DNA from: Desulfomonile sp963700305
Lineage (GTDB): Bacteria > Desulfobacterota > Desulfomonilia > Desulfomonilales > Desulfomonilaceae
NCBI GenBank assembly: GCA_963700305.1
Contig: CAVOXB010000017.1
Span: 165,775 to 229,774, forward strand
Direction of reading: 5' to 3'
DNA length: 64,000 nucleotides
The position numbers were made by a program, and so were the translations under genes. Positions 18,464-28,298 of this stretch are shown here, piece after piece (position 1 is the first letter of the stretch; each line of letters starts with the position of its first letter). Under the pieces are notes generated by a model that saw nothing but the letters and a program-made list of their open reading frames with translations, ran no database searches and had not been told where the DNA came from.

Positions 18464-18705
18464 TCATGCTTTTCCAACCCTCTGCTCTCTCCATTGAATC
18501 TCGTTCAATTCCTCTTCAGTGACTAGATTATATCTCTTGAAGACTGACATGTCTTATGACCTGAGATTGCCATGATTTTGAAATAGTCGTTCCCCGCCAA
18601 ACGAAGATTATTAAGTGCGCAGTGTCGAAGGTCATGAAACGTGAAATCTTATAGCTCTGCGCGTTTGCAGGCTGTCTTATAAGCCTTTTTAATGAATCTC
18701 CGAAC
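18464..18705 (-). pseudogene. Tyrosine recombinase/integrase, C-terminal remnant
   Basis: Read leftward from about 18705, the sequence encodes RRFIKKAYKTACKRAEL, a stop, FHDLRHCALNNLRLAGND and YFKIMAISGHKT, the HxLRH and GHKT boxes of phage integrases. After a further frame change it continues YNLVTEEELNEIQWRE and ends at 18464. The catalytic Tyr region can only be followed across frames, and stops and shifts show the gene is dead. Its place beside the tRNA fits an integrated island whose recombinase decayed. Confidence 0.75.
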
Positions 18706-18874
18706 CTAACGCCCCCTTCTTCTTTACCTGCCGACTCCCACAAACGGAACACGCAAGACTGGTCGGATCTTGACCGATCCGGAAAATTGTCCGTCCCGCT
18801 TCAAAGCGGCTATGTACATGATGAATTCCCCGGCCGGTTATCCCGAAACAGTGGTACAATATACCCGTGGACAT
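18706..18874 (-). pseudogene. ISL3-family transposase, N-terminal fragment
   Basis: MSTGILYHCFGITGRGIHHV at 18874 begins a typical ISL3 transposase, followed by the zinc-ribbon half ACSVCGSRQVKKKG. The match stops near 18710, where the integrase remnant begins, so only about 55 residues remain. Confidence 0.65.
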
Positions 18875-18899
18875 GATTTCCTCGCCTTCTCAGATTTTC

Positions 18900-19795
18900 T
18901 CAAACACCAAAGAAGGCAGAAAGCATGTCATCTTTCTTTTTTCAACACAGGTACGCTCTTACGCGAAGATCCATTAATGAATCCGGAAGAAGAAAGAGAA
19001 TTTTTGGCGCCGTTTTTTGAGAGCGCAAGAAAAGGTCAAATAGCCACTGTTACCGAGATTAAGTTGGCTGTGGAAGACCATGTGGGGCATCCAATAGGTC
19101 ACTATACGATTTATCGTTTTTTGGACAGAAACGAATGGCGAAAAGCGATGCCTCGTCCTCGCCATATGGGGGCCAAAGAGGAAGCGCAAGAAGAGTTTAA
19201 AAAAAACTCCCCGAACAGGTAAAGGCAATAGTCGCTCAAAGAGATCCATCAGACACAAGACCCGTAATCCTCGCGCCTCAGGATGAGGGCCGATTTGGTC
19301 GCATAAATCAACATAGACCTTGCTGGGCGCCCAAAGGTATCCGTCCTGTAGCGCCCAGGCAAATTGTGAGGACGTACGTATACGTCTTCGCAGCCGTGTG
19401 TGCGGCGCTGGGAAGAATGACCGCTTTGATTCTTCCGTTCGTCAATACAGACATGATGAATCTATTTCTCGATTACGTTTCCCGGGATTTCAAGGATTAC
19501 TTCGTTATCATGATCGTTGACCAAGCAGGTTGGCATATGACCAAGCATCTCAAAATCCCTGAAAACATAAGACTCATAGCCCAACCCTCTCACAGTCCCG
19601 AACTCAATCCTGTCGAACACCTTTGGGACGAACTTAGAGAAAAGGCAATGACAAATAAAGGTTTCAAATCCCTCGATCAAGTCGAAGAAGCTCTCTGTCG
19701 AGAAATTAGAGCACTGGAAAATAATCCCAACAGACTACGTTCCTTGACCAATTTCCCTTATCTCAGAATTACTTGTTAGAAAGGGGATTGGTATA
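18900..19795 (+). mobile_element. IS630-family insertion sequence, 5'-truncated
   Basis: The element's right edge is set by the photolyase-related gene it interrupts. That frame is homologous up to GERP and diverges at about 19793, where a TA sits, the usual IS630 target. I find no matching left terminal repeat, and the N-terminal helix-turn-helix of the transposase is missing, so the left side has probably been lost to the ISL3 fragment. Confidence 0.6.
18977..19779 (+). pseudogene. IS630 transposase in two frames (A8 slippery run)
   Basis: The first frame (from ATG 18977) holds the linker domain EIKLAVEDHVGHPIGHYTIY and RPRHMGAKEEAQEEFKK, then stops. The second, one base back, continues LPEQVKAIVAQRDPS and carries the DDE residues: Asp in APQDEGRFGR, Asp in IVDQAGWH and Glu in NPVEHLWDE. 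The switch lies in eight A at 19199-19206, so a -1 ribosomal slip would join the halves, as in several IS630 members; an indel is the alternative. The missing N-terminal DNA-binding part makes the element probably inactive. Confidence 0.75.
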
Positions 19796-20332
19796 GGGGC
19801 CTCTCTCCCACCATAAGGATTGCCGAAGTGCGACGTGCCTCGCGGTAGAAAGCGTCCATGCGCCTCTGCGTTCCGGGCTTCTCCACCTTTCTCAGCAGAT
19901 CGGGAGTGGTCATCCATCCCTCATGGGGAATAATCCGGATCAAGCCAGTGCTGATCAGAGGCTCGATGTCTGTCAGCAACTCCCGTTCCGCGGGCGTCAT
20001 GACCGTCAATGGACCAACATCCCGAGCGACCTGTTCGAGAGCGATTCTGTAAGGGCCGTCCGTCACGAAGTATCGTACGGCAACTCCACGGGCACTTTGC
20101 TCCAGGGCAAAATGCCGCATATTTTGAAAGGAACAGCGCCAATTTCTGTTTATGGTAAGGCCGCCGCTCCGCTTTCCAGGGATTCTCGATGATCACAATA
20201 CCCAGGTTGCGAGGGTTTTCTCGGCTCAAAGGTCCCATGGAATCGTTGAGCTGATCGGAACGGTACAAAGATCCATTGACGATCCGATGGGTCGGGAGAT
20301 AGCTGACGAAGTCGATTCCAGAAAACGCTCAT
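19776..20332 (-). pseudogene. Photolyase-related protein (FeS-BCP / PF04244 type), truncated and frameshifted
   Basis: The start (ATG overlapping the phr stop by four bases) reads RQWIFVPF. After removal of one C it continues DQLNDSMGPLSRENPRN and NPWKAERRPYHKQKLALFLS. After a second one-base change in an A-run it continues MRHFALEQSARGVAVRYFVT to ILMVGERP. This is the N-terminal alpha/beta domain of the deoxyribodipyrimidine photolyase-related family, which carries an iron-sulfur cluster and repairs (6-4) lesions in characterised members. The family is about 500 residues; the IS630 element removed everything after about residue 175, including the FAD and Fe-S domain. Confidence 0.78.
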
Positions 20333-21816
20333 TCCGAGTACTTTCGGAGGTACTGCTTCAATCGAAGCTTCCTGGCCGTGTTTTGGGAGGACATGTATCT
20401 GATTCTTCCTAACACGGGCCTTTCGGGTGCCCAGGGTCTGTCGTAACGTCCCAGGATCCAGAAGATCCCCGAGTAGGAATTGGGGTTGCGACCGTCGAGT
20501 GCATACTTGTTGTTAAGGTGCATCATTATATCCAGAGCTTTTTCCGGCGACAGCGTCCACTCAAGAATCTTCTTTCCCCACACCATACGAAGATAGTTAT
20601 GGAGCCGTCCTTCTCGCCGCAGTTGCCTTTGTGCGGCGTTCCATAGTGGATCATGGGTTTCGGCGTTCTCGAACCGCTCCAGGCCGTACAGGTAGGGTCG
20701 GGGATCCTTCCTGTGTATGTCCAGCGTGTCCCTTGCCCAAGCCGGGAGAGACTCGTATCGGCCATAAAGGGGCATATGAGCACACATGTTGTAGCCAAGC
20801 TCTCGCCATGTGATGAGCTGGTCCAGAAAGGCTTCAGCATTCCGACTCATGCCCCACCAACCCTCACGCTGTCCTCGCCCGCCCGGCCAAATCCTATTCT
20901 TGGACCATCCTTCATGATCTATAAGGTCCTGAAACACCTGATAGACTGAGATATGACCAAAATGAAGATAGGTTGAGAGACCGCTCGTGGCATCGTCGTC
21001 AGGATGGTTTCGGCAATCCGTGTATCGATCGATGCCTTCTTGGAGAAACCTCTCCAGGGTTCGATTTGCTTCACGCTCTCCCCCGTGGATCGGCGATGGC
21101 GGGACTGAGTGATCAATCGGAAAGGAAGCCAAAGGTCCTTCATGCAGGGGCTCGAGGATATCGTGTGCCGGTGGCCATCGGTCCAGAATTCTTCCGGGGA
21201 GTTTTCCGTCGAATGGCCGAACACCTTCGGCGAGAGGGTCAGACTTCGGAAGGGAGTGCAAATGGGGCTCGATGTTGTTCTGGAGGAAACGTCTGAACGA
21301 GAAAGCAGTCAAGAAGACCCTGTCCGTCCAATGTATCGGTAAAAGGCCGTTTGAGTCCACTTTCTCCATGAGGACGGAAACCTGATGGGATGCTGCCTCC
21401 ACCATCCGGGGTAAGAAGAATGATGGAAAGTCGTCACTGACAACCACGCATGCTCGCTTTGCCAGTTCCTGTAAGAGCCCCTTGCCGGCTCCGGGGAAAG
21501 GTTCCAGATAAGGATAATAAAGAACACCGGTTTTTTCTAGGCTCGAGGCGTTGTCCTTCATGCCTTCCATAACGAAACGGTGGAGCCGGTCAGATGCCCA
21601 TTGGTAGCCGCATCGAAGAGCCTCAAGGATAATCAGTGGGCGGTTGAATCGGTTCGACCACTCGACAGCCCGTTGGAGACTGAAATTCCAATGAGTTCTT
21701 CGGTTGGCAATCATCCAGTAGACAACATAGTCACCGTGAGGGTTTTCCCTTGCCTCGTTGCACTTCAGAATTCGGAACTCGGGTACCTGTGTCACTCTCT
21801 GGCCTTGTAACAACAT
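20329..21816 (-). CDS. phr: Deoxyribodipyrimidine photolyase, class II type
   Basis: This enzyme repairs UV-induced cyclobutane pyrimidine dimers with blue light and FAD. The chain has an N-terminal photolyase domain (YVVYWMIANRRTHWNFSLQ), then STYLHFGHISVYQVF and the C-terminal FAD domain with WGKKILEWT, NNKYALDGRNPNSYSGIFW and RPVLGRIRYM, the pattern of class II enzymes. From ATG 21816 it is 495 residues. The frame is open to 22056, but the extra 80 residues lack family similarity and would overlap the divergent DUF523 gene. It is the first gene of a leftward pair. Confidence 0.9.
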   Translation of the reverse strand: MLLQGQRVTQVPEFRILKCNEARENPHGDYVVYWMIANRRTHWNFSLQRAVEWSNRFNRPLIILEALRCGYQWASDRLHRFVMEGMKDNASSLEKTGVLYYPYLEPFPGAGKGLLQELAKRACVVVSDDFPSFFLPRMVEAASHQVSVLMEKVDSNGLLPIHWTDRVFLTAFSFRRFLQNNIEPHLHSLPKSDPLAEGVRPFDGKLPGRILDRWPPAHDILEPLHEGPLASFPIDHSVPPSPIHGGEREANRTLERFLQEGIDRYTDCRNHPDDDATSGLSTYLHFGHISVYQVFQDLIDHEGWSKNRIWPGGRGQREGWWGMSRNAEAFLDQLITWRELGYNMCAHMPLYGRYESLPAWARDTLDIHRKDPRPYLYGLERFENAETHDPLWNAAQRQLRREGRLHNYLRMVWGKKILEWTLSPEKALDIMMHLNNKYALDGRNPNSYSGIFWILGRYDRPWAPERPVLGRIRYMSSQNTARKLRLKQYLRKYSE

Positions 21817-21948
21817 TCTTGTGTCAGCCGTTCCGCTGAGTTTCGGCGCAGCCCTTGACGACAGTCCAAGATATGCGGTAATTCTGGGTGATTGTTCGCT
21901 GCTTGCCGAGGGATTCGGCCCATCTCTTGATGAAGGATGATAAGCTAC

Positions 21949-22901
21949 ATGGAAGAGCGGATCAAGCTTGGAGTCAGCGCGTGCCTCCTGGGTCAAAATG
22001 TCCGTTACAACGGTGGACACAGCCGAGATCCGTTCATCACGGACACCCTGTCCCAATATGCTGAATTCTTTCCGGTTTGTCCAGAGGTCGAGTGCGGGCT
22101 CGCCGTTCCGAGGGAAGCGATGCGCCTCGTGGGAGATCCGGAGTCACCGCGCCTGATCACCAGCAACACCAAACAGGATCACACAGAGACGGATGCTGAA
22201 TTGGTGCTCACGGAAGAGTACGGGAACTGGAGGAGCTTGATCTTTACGGCTTCATCTTCAAGAAGGGGTCACCCAGCAGCGGAATGGAACGGGTAAAGGT
22301 TTATTCAGAGCAAGGGATGCCCTCGAACCGGGGCATCGGCATGTTTGCCCGCGCCTTCATGGAACGCTTTCCCCTGCTCCCGGTTGAAGAGGACGGTAGG
22401 CTCCATGATCCCAAACTGCGGGAGAATTTCATCGAGGCAATCTTCGTTTTGAAGCGGTGGCGGGAAGCTTTGGACCAAAGGCCGACTCGCCGGGCCTTCG
22501 TGGAATTCCACACGCGGCATAAACTCCTGCTCATGTCCCATAGCCCCCAGCACATGAGGCAAATGGGAAAAATAATTGCAGTTATCAAAAGCCATTCTTT
22601 GGATGACTTCCGGGTGCAGTATGAGCGCCTGCTCATGGATGCGCTCAGATTGAAGACTACCCGGCGGAAAAATACTGATGTCCTTTTCCACGTGATGGGT
22701 TTTTTCAAGAAACAGATTGGCGCTGACGAGAAGCAGGAGCTGGTGGACACTATCGAGAACTACCGAAAGGGCCACGTCCCGCTCATTGTACCGGTCACCT
22801 TACTGTCGCACTATGTGCGGAAATACGACCAGACCTATTTGAAAGACCAAGTATTTTTGAGCCCCCATCCGGTGGAACTGCAACTCAGGAATCACGTCTA
22901 A
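21949..22901 (+). pseudogene. DUF523/DUF1722 protein, two single-base shifts
   Basis: The N-terminal DUF523 part (KLGVSACLLGQNVRYNGGH, FPVCPEVECGLAVPREAM) runs to DHTE. A first shift near 22190 gives RMLNW, and a second near 22205 gives VRELEELDLYGFIFKKGS. It then continues PSSGMERVKVYSEQGMPS and through the DUF1722 domain to the stop at 22901. Both shifts are single extra bases. This two-domain family, often called YbgA-like, sits beside photolyase genes in many bacteria and is thought to belong to the light-stress response; its reaction is unknown. It diverges from phr. Confidence 0.85.
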
Positions 22902-23024
22902 TGGGAACGTTTAGGGCCTCAAGGAAAGCAGGAAGATTACCACAGTGACTCCTCCTGGATTGCCAACGGGTTTCCAAGAGCTTCTCTCTGTAGCCTCTTT
23001 ATCCAATTCGGAGGTGCCCCTGAA

Positions 23025-23927
23025 ATGAGAACACTGATTGTCGGAGGTAATGGTTTTGTGGGATCCCATCTCACTCCGTTCCTTGTGGAGAAAGGCTTTG
23101 AAGTAACCGTCATGGCGAGACGCCCGGATAGAGGGGCAAAACTCCCGTCCGAGGTCAAGCTGCTGGCCGCTGATGCAACTAAGCCTGGGGAGTGGCAGGC
23201 CCAGGTGCCGACATTTGATCTCGTCATCAACCTTGCCGGAGTTTCCGTGTTCAAGAGATGGGATGACGCTTACAAGAAGCTTCTCAGAGATACGAGGATC
23301 CTCACTACGCGCCACTTGGTGGAAGCCATTCCCGCTGATACTGAAAGGAAAATCACCCTGATCAATACCTCCGGAGCAGGGATTTATGGTCCTACAGGTG
23401 ATGAAGAGCTGACCGAGAGCGCTCCGCCCGGTTCTGACTTCCTTTCTCATCTCGCTCGGGACTGGGAAGCGGAAGCCTACAAGGCAGAGGAGAAGGGCGT
23501 GAGAGTTCTTACGACGCGGTTCGGGATAATCCTGGGAAAGGGTGGCGGCGCTCTTGCTCAGATGGCCCTGCCGTTCAAGTTCTTTGCCGGTGGTCCTATT
23601 GGCAGTGGACGGCAATGGGTTCCCTGGATGCACGTCAAGGATCTCTGTCGAGCGGAACTGTTTCTTATAGAACATGAGAATATTCGAGGCCCCGTGAACT
23701 TCTCCTCCCCTTCCCCGGTAAGGAACGTAGACCTTGGCAAGGCCATTGGAAAAGCTCTTGGAAGACCATCGTTCATGCCTGCGCCATCCTTTATGATCAA
23801 GCTCGTGTTGGGTGAATTCGGATCGGTTATCCTTGAAGGCCAGCGAGCCATTCCAAAGGTTCTCCTGGACAATGGTTTCCGTTTCGAATTCCCTACCATA
23901 GACGAGGCATTGAAGGATCTCCTGTAG
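23025..23927 (+). CDS. TIGR01777-family NAD(P)-binding epimerase (YfcH/SulA type)
   Basis: This 300-residue extended short-chain dehydrogenase begins with MRTLIVGGNGFVGSHL, where GGNGFVG is the Rossmann dinucleotide site. It continues with LVINLAGVSVFKRWDD and INTSGAGIYGPTGDEEL, the TIGR01777 signatures, and ends in the DUF1731-like tail. Substrate is not known. The family is frequently found in photolyase/light-induced gene groups, which matches its neighbours. Confidence 0.88.
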   Translation: MRTLIVGGNGFVGSHLTPFLVEKGFEVTVMARRPDRGAKLPSEVKLLAADATKPGEWQAQVPTFDLVINLAGVSVFKRWDDAYKKLLRDTRILTTRHLVEAIPADTERKITLINTSGAGIYGPTGDEELTESAPPGSDFLSHLARDWEAEAYKAEEKGVRVLTTRFGIILGKGGGALAQMALPFKFFAGGPIGSGRQWVPWMHVKDLCRAELFLIEHENIRGPVNFSSPSPVRNVDLGKAIGKALGRPSFMPAPSFMIKLVLGEFGSVILEGQRAIPKVLLDNGFRFEFPTIDEALKDLL

Positions 23928-23975
23928 ACCGATTCTCATAGGAGCACCGGGTCCCCAGGAGAACTGGACACCGCT

Positions 23976-24407
23976 ATGGATAAGCTCTATATTGCGAGAA
24001 ACGTATTTGATTTCGGGATCGTGATCGTAGTGTGGTTGGCTCAAGTCATCATGTACCCGAGCTTAGCCCACATCGAACGGGATACCTTTGTGTCGTGGCA
24101 CAGGAAATACTCGAGTCGGATTGCCTTCTTCGTCATTCCATTGCTCTGTGGTCAGGCAATCATTGTCGGCATTATGATATACCTCGGCGGAGGCTTCTTG
24201 ACGATCCTTTCCGCCGCAATCATTGTCTTGTGTTGGGTTTCCACATTCGGCCTTTCCGTCCCATGCCACGCAAAGCTGCAGCGCTCCGGCAAGGACCTCT
24301 CGGTGATACGCCGCCTGGTGTGGACGAACCTCATACGGACCATCATGTGGTCCTTGGTATTCGTAATCGGCATTTGGAGCACTCTATTCAGTGAATCCAA
24401 CCCCTAG
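23976..24407 (+). CDS. Small integral membrane protein, four helices
   Basis: A 143-residue protein with four hydrophobic segments (about 12-33, 48-70, 72-92, 115-138). LAQVIMYPS and HIERDTFVSWHRKYS resemble membrane proteins found beside photolyase genes, but I cannot name a family with certainty. It starts 48 bases after the epimerase and is probably in its operon. Confidence 0.65.
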   Translation: MDKLYIARNVFDFGIVIVVWLAQVIMYPSLAHIERDTFVSWHRKYSSRIAFFVIPLLCGQAIIVGIMIYLGGGFLTILSAAIIVLCWVSTFGLSVPCHAKLQRSGKDLSVIRRLVWTNLIRTIMWSLVFVIGIWSTLFSESNP

Positions 24408-24489
24408 GGGCAGTCCGGACAGATCCAGCCGGACTGAGGCCACCATCAGAATCTCAGGAATCTTTTTGGTACGGGAGCACAATTCATCA

Positions 24490-25134
24490 ATGGATAGAAA
24501 AAGAGTTGAGCCTGGCCCTGAACAAGAGTCGGTATGGGATTACCCGAGGCCTCCTCGGATTGAAGACACTTCAAAGCTCATAAGAGTGGTTTTCAACAAC
24601 GTCTGTGTGGCTCAGTCCACCCGTGCAAAACGAGTTCTCGAAACGAGCCATCCGCCAGTCTACTATATCCCGCCGCAAGACGTGGCCCATGAGTACCTGC
24701 GTCAAACCGAACGGACATCGTTCTGTGAATGGAAAGGCCAGGCAACTTACTTTACGGTAGAGGTCGATGAGCGTTCTGAGGACAACGCCGCCTGGTGTTA
24801 TCGTCAGCCTTCTCCTGTTTTTGAAGCCATAAAGGATCATGTTGCTTTCTATCCGAGCAAGATGGACGCTTGCTACGTCGAAGATGAAATGGTCTCTGCA
24901 CAACCGGGTGACTTCTACGGCGGTTGGATTACGAAGGATATTGTTGGCCCCTTCAAAGGGGAACCAGGAACCGGCTTCTGGAGAGAACTACATAATTCCC
25001 TCACTCGTGGCAGAGCAAGAGCCTGGGCGAACTTTCGATGTAAATGCCCCATCGATCGGTTTCTCAATGGGGAAAGCTTCAAGACTGGAGGGTCATCAGA
25101 ACAGCGCCGTATGATCTTGATTTGCAGGGCTTGA
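24490..25134 (+). CDS. DUF427 domain protein with unusual C-terminal extension
   Basis: From ATG 24490 the protein is 214 residues. Residues 30-160 are DUF427 (PF04248): VVFNNVCVAQSTRAKRVLET, YFTVEVDERSEDNAAWCYRQ, DHVAFYPSKMDACYVED and GDFYGGWITKDIVGPFKG. The domain normally ends just after GPGTxxW, but here about 50 more residues follow with no similarity I recognise, perhaps because the stop was lost. A longer frame starts at 24391 and overlaps the membrane protein; it lacks family support. The role of DUF427 is unknown. Confidence 0.8.
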   Translation: MDRKRVEPGPEQESVWDYPRPPRIEDTSKLIRVVFNNVCVAQSTRAKRVLETSHPPVYYIPPQDVAHEYLRQTERTSFCEWKGQATYFTVEVDERSEDNAAWCYRQPSPVFEAIKDHVAFYPSKMDACYVEDEMVSAQPGDFYGGWITKDIVGPFKGEPGTGFWRELHNSLTRGRARAWANFRCKCPIDRFLNGESFKTGGSSEQRRMILICRA

Positions 25135-25192
25135 ACTTTTCGCCTCTTCTCGGATCACACTTGAGGAATGTCGTCTGTACAGAGGTAATGCA

Positions 25193-26596
25193 ATGATTGA
25201 AAACCTTGATCCAGTGCTGCTGGCACGCATCCAATTCGCATTCACCATTTCGTTTCACATTCTTTTCCCGGCCTTCACCATAGGCTTGGCCAGTTGGTTG
25301 GCCGTCCTCGAGTGGCGATGGCTCTCGACAGGGGAGTCCTCCTATGCACGGACATACCGCATGTGGGTCAAGATTTTTGCGGTAACATTCGGCATGGGGG
25401 TGGTCTCCGGCGTGGTCATGTCCTTTCAATTTGGCACCAATTGGTCGGTATTCTCGGATAAGGCCGGAAACGTTCTCGGTCCGTTGTTAGGCTACGAGGT
25501 TCTCACCGCATTCTTTCTCGAGGCCTCATTCCTTGGGGTCATGCTGTTCGGGTGGAACCGGGTCAGCCCACGGATGCATTTTGCGTCGACCATCATTGTA
25601 GCCATTGGGACACTTGTTTCCGCATTTTGGATCTTGTCTGCCAACAGTTGGATGCAAACGCCGCAGGGATATAGGGTTGGAGAAGAAGGCCTCTTCTATG
25701 CCACAAACTGGCTGGAAGTAATCTTCAACCCTTCCTTCCCTTATCGCTTCGTGCACATGGTCACGGCAGCCTACCTGACCACGGCCTTTGTTGTAGGAGG
25801 GATCGGCTCATTCTACCTGGTGCGCGGCCGCCACAAAGAATGTGCTCGTGTCATGTTTGGAATGGCAATGATCATGGCCATCTTTGTGGCGCCGATGCAA
25901 TTGCTCTTCGGAGATATGCACGGTCTGAATACCTTGAAGCATCAGCCGGCCAAGGTCTCGGCCATGGAGGGACTCTGGGAAACCACGAGAGGAGCGCCCC
26001 TCAATCTTTTTGGATGGCCCGATCAGGCAGAGGAAACCACCAAATATGCCATCCAGATTCCCAAGTTATCCAGCCTTATTCTCACCCATGACCTTAATGG
26101 CGAGGTCAAAGGCTTAAAAGATTGGCCCAAAGAGGACCGCCCGCCGGTGCTCTGGGTTTTTTGGGCCTTCCGCATTATGGTAGGGCTCGGCGTTTTGATG
26201 ATCCTTAGCGGCTTGGCAGCACTTGTACTCTACATCAAGAAACGATTGTTTGACGCGACGTGGTTTCACTACTGGTGCATGGCCATGACCCCAACCGGCT
26301 TTGTGGCCGTCCTTGCGGGATGGTTTGTAACGGAGGTCGGAAGGCAGCCATACATCATCTACGGAGTAATGAGGGCCTCAGAGGGCGTCTCTCCGGTGGC
26401 GGCTTCGCCCATAGCCATGTCCGTTACGGCCTTTGTTCTCACCTATGGCTTTATTTTCGGTGCCGGAACCTATTATATTTTGAAACTCATCCGAAAGGGC
26501 CCGGATTCCGAAGAAGAAGTCTATGGTGCTCACGGAGTCAATAAGCCACCGCTGTTGACGGGTCTGGTCTCAGAAGAAGGAGGACCCCATGTTTAG
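25193..26596 (+). CDS. cydA: Cytochrome bd-type quinol oxidase subunit I
   Basis: This subunit carries hemes b558, b595 and d and oxidises quinol to reduce O2 without pumping protons. The 467-residue chain has about nine membrane helices, the heme ligand region ISFHILFPAFTIG, GFxW-like NSWMQTPQGY, the short Q-loop of the cyanide-insensitive (CIO) subgroup and GRQPYIIYGVMRASEGVSPV in place of the GRQPW...LPT of E. coli CydA. In an anaerobe it would scavenge oxygen. Its end overlaps cydB by eight bases. Confidence 0.95.
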   Translation: MIENLDPVLLARIQFAFTISFHILFPAFTIGLASWLAVLEWRWLSTGESSYARTYRMWVKIFAVTFGMGVVSGVVMSFQFGTNWSVFSDKAGNVLGPLLGYEVLTAFFLEASFLGVMLFGWNRVSPRMHFASTIIVAIGTLVSAFWILSANSWMQTPQGYRVGEEGLFYATNWLEVIFNPSFPYRFVHMVTAAYLTTAFVVGGIGSFYLVRGRHKECARVMFGMAMIMAIFVAPMQLLFGDMHGLNTLKHQPAKVSAMEGLWETTRGAPLNLFGWPDQAEETTKYAIQIPKLSSLILTHDLNGEVKGLKDWPKEDRPPVLWVFWAFRIMVGLGVLMILSGLAALVLYIKKRLFDATWFHYWCMAMTPTGFVAVLAGWFVTEVGRQPYIIYGVMRASEGVSPVAASPIAMSVTAFVLTYGFIFGAGTYYILKLIRKGPDSEEEVYGAHGVNKPPLLTGLVSEEGGPHV

Positions 26597-27606
26597 CTTC
26601 GAAAGCTTCCTGGATCTGCCTCTGATATGGCTTGGCCTTATCGGAACTGCCATCTTTCTCTACGTCCTGCTGGACGGCTTTGACTTGGGTATCGGCGTGC
26701 TCTTTCCATTTGCGCCGACTGATCAATGCCGCGATCGCATGATGAATTCCATCGCGCCTTTCTGGGATGCCAATGAAACATGGCTGGTTCTGGGTGGTGG
26801 TGGACTCTTCGCAGCGTTTCCTCTGGCGTACGCGATTCTTATGCCGGCCCTTTACATGCCGGTGATCTTTATGCTCTTGGGGCTCATTTTCAGAGGAGTT
26901 GCCTTTGAGTTCCGCTTCAAGGCGACCAGGTCCCGCCGCCTCTGGGACTACTCCTTCCACTTCGGATCTCTTCTGGCTGCCCTCATGCAAGGAATGATAT
27001 TGGGAGCTTTCGTTCGCGGATTTCAGGTCCAGGGCCGAAGCTTTGCCGGTGGCTCTTTCGACTGGCTCAATGCGTACAGCGTGATGACGGGAATTGCGTT
27101 GGTATTCGGGTATGCGCTCCTCGGAGCCACCTGGCTGGTGATGAAGACTGACGGTGTCACCCAGGAATGGGCGCGAAGGAGCGCATCGTACGTCCTGGCC
27201 TATGTCGGACTTTTCCTGGTAATTGTCAGCATCAGCATGCCGATGATGAATACGGATGTTAAGAACCTCTGGTTTAGTATGCCCACGTTTTTCTATCTCC
27301 TGCCCATGCCCCTTGTGACCGCCGGCCTATTCTTTCAAATCTGGCGCGATCTGCGCGGTACTAGCGAGTATCGCCCCTTCCTCTTGAGCCTCTTGGTCTT
27401 TCTCATGGGCTACATTGGGCTGGTGGTTAGCTTGTGGCCCTGGTTGGTTCCCTTTAGCGTCACCTTTCGACAGGCAGCAGCGGCAGGGACTTCCCAATCG
27501 CTATTGCTCGTCGGCACGGTAATTCATGCTACCGGTGGTGCTGGCCTACACCGCCTTCTGCTACTATCTTTTCAGGGGAAAAGCCTCCCATGAAGGCGCT
27601 TACTGA
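26589..27606 (+). pseudogene. cydB: Cytochrome bd-type quinol oxidase subunit II, one-base frameshift near the end
   Basis: The chain shows the CydB start LIGTAIFLYVLLDGFDLGIG, PFWDANETWLVLGGGGLFAA and the expected eight membrane helices. At about 27523 one extra T throws it into a wrong frame that ends at 27593. Removing it gives MLPVVLAYTAFCYYLFRGKA and a normal stop at 27604-27606. Only the last 27 residues are affected. The subunit stabilises the heme-bearing CydA, so a real lesion could impair assembly, but a sequence error is more likely. Confidence 0.9.
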
Positions 27607-27709
27607 AAAGCGACGTCAGTGGCTTTGGTTTGCCGGGCTTTCGCTTGGAGGGCTCTCGGCAACCATTCTGCTGGCGTCTTTAGTCAGGTGGATAGTATCG
27701 ATACCTTAG
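27590..27709 (+). CDS. DUF2474/CydX-like small cytochrome bd subunit (39 residues)
   Basis: An ATG inside the true end of cydB (17-base overlap) opens a 39-codon gene. The product starts MKALTEKRRQWLWFAGLSLG, has one membrane helix and ends RWIVSIP. Position, length, aromatic-rich N-terminus and single helix match the DUF2474 proteins that follow cioAB-type oxidases and play the part of CydX. Short genes like this are often missed. The assignment rests on context and shape, not on an alignment. Confidence 0.7.
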   Translation: MKALTEKRRQWLWFAGLSLGGLSATILLASLVRWIVSIP

Positions 27710-27767
27710 ATTCCAAGCGGTTTCCTTTGGTTATTCATCGATGGACCATGAGAATACCTATACATCT

Positions 27768-28242
27768 ATGAACAAACTCAGACAAATAGCTGGTCTCGTA
27801 GTGAGTCTGCTCATTGTTTTCGGAATCGCGACCCTTGGGGGTTTTCTTACAAATCTCTCAGTCGGCTCGTGGTATCCGACGCTCAATAAACCGTCTTGGA
27901 CTCCGTCAGGGGCTACGATTGGTGCCGTATGGACGATCCTTTACACCGTCATGGGGATCGCCGCTTGGATCGTTTGGCGGAGCGGTTTCTGGAGGCCGAC
28001 AACGCCCGCTGGCGATCTATGCCCTCCAGCTCCTCCTGAATGCAGGATGGTCGGCTTTATTCTTCGGCCTTCGGAGCCCCGGCTTGGCACTTCTAGAGAT
28101 TGGCATCTTGTGGTTAGCGATTCTGGCAACTGCCGTGGCGTTCTGGAAAGTCTCGAAGCTCGCGGGTGCCATGATGTCCCCCTATCTGATGTGGGTTACC
28201 TTCGCTGGGGTCCTCAATGCTCTTATCTGGAAGATGAACTGA
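27768..28242 (+). pseudogene. tspO: TspO/MBR family membrane protein, one-base frameshift
   Basis: The first part has the TspO signatures LGGFLTNLSVGSWYPTLNKP and SWTPSGATIGAVWTILY; tryptophans here line the tetrapyrrole site. A shift at about 27985-27995 moves the frame, and the protein continues RQRPLAIYALQLLLNAGWSA and SPYLMWVTFAGVLNALIWK to 28242, a normal 157-residue, five-helix TspO. These proteins bind or degrade porphyrins and act in light and oxidative stress, which suits the photolyase neighbourhood. ATG 27768 is family-like; one at 27741 is also in frame. Confidence 0.88.
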
Positions 28243-28298
28243 CCCGGAACCACCTTGCACGTGTGACCTGTATAGCTTTCCAGTGAGCCTCGGGTCCA

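Noticed and set aside
22911..24044. 377-codon minus-strand frame opposite the TIGR01777 epimerase
   Set aside because: It is the complement of a clearly conserved gene, and its product has no domain or start signal.
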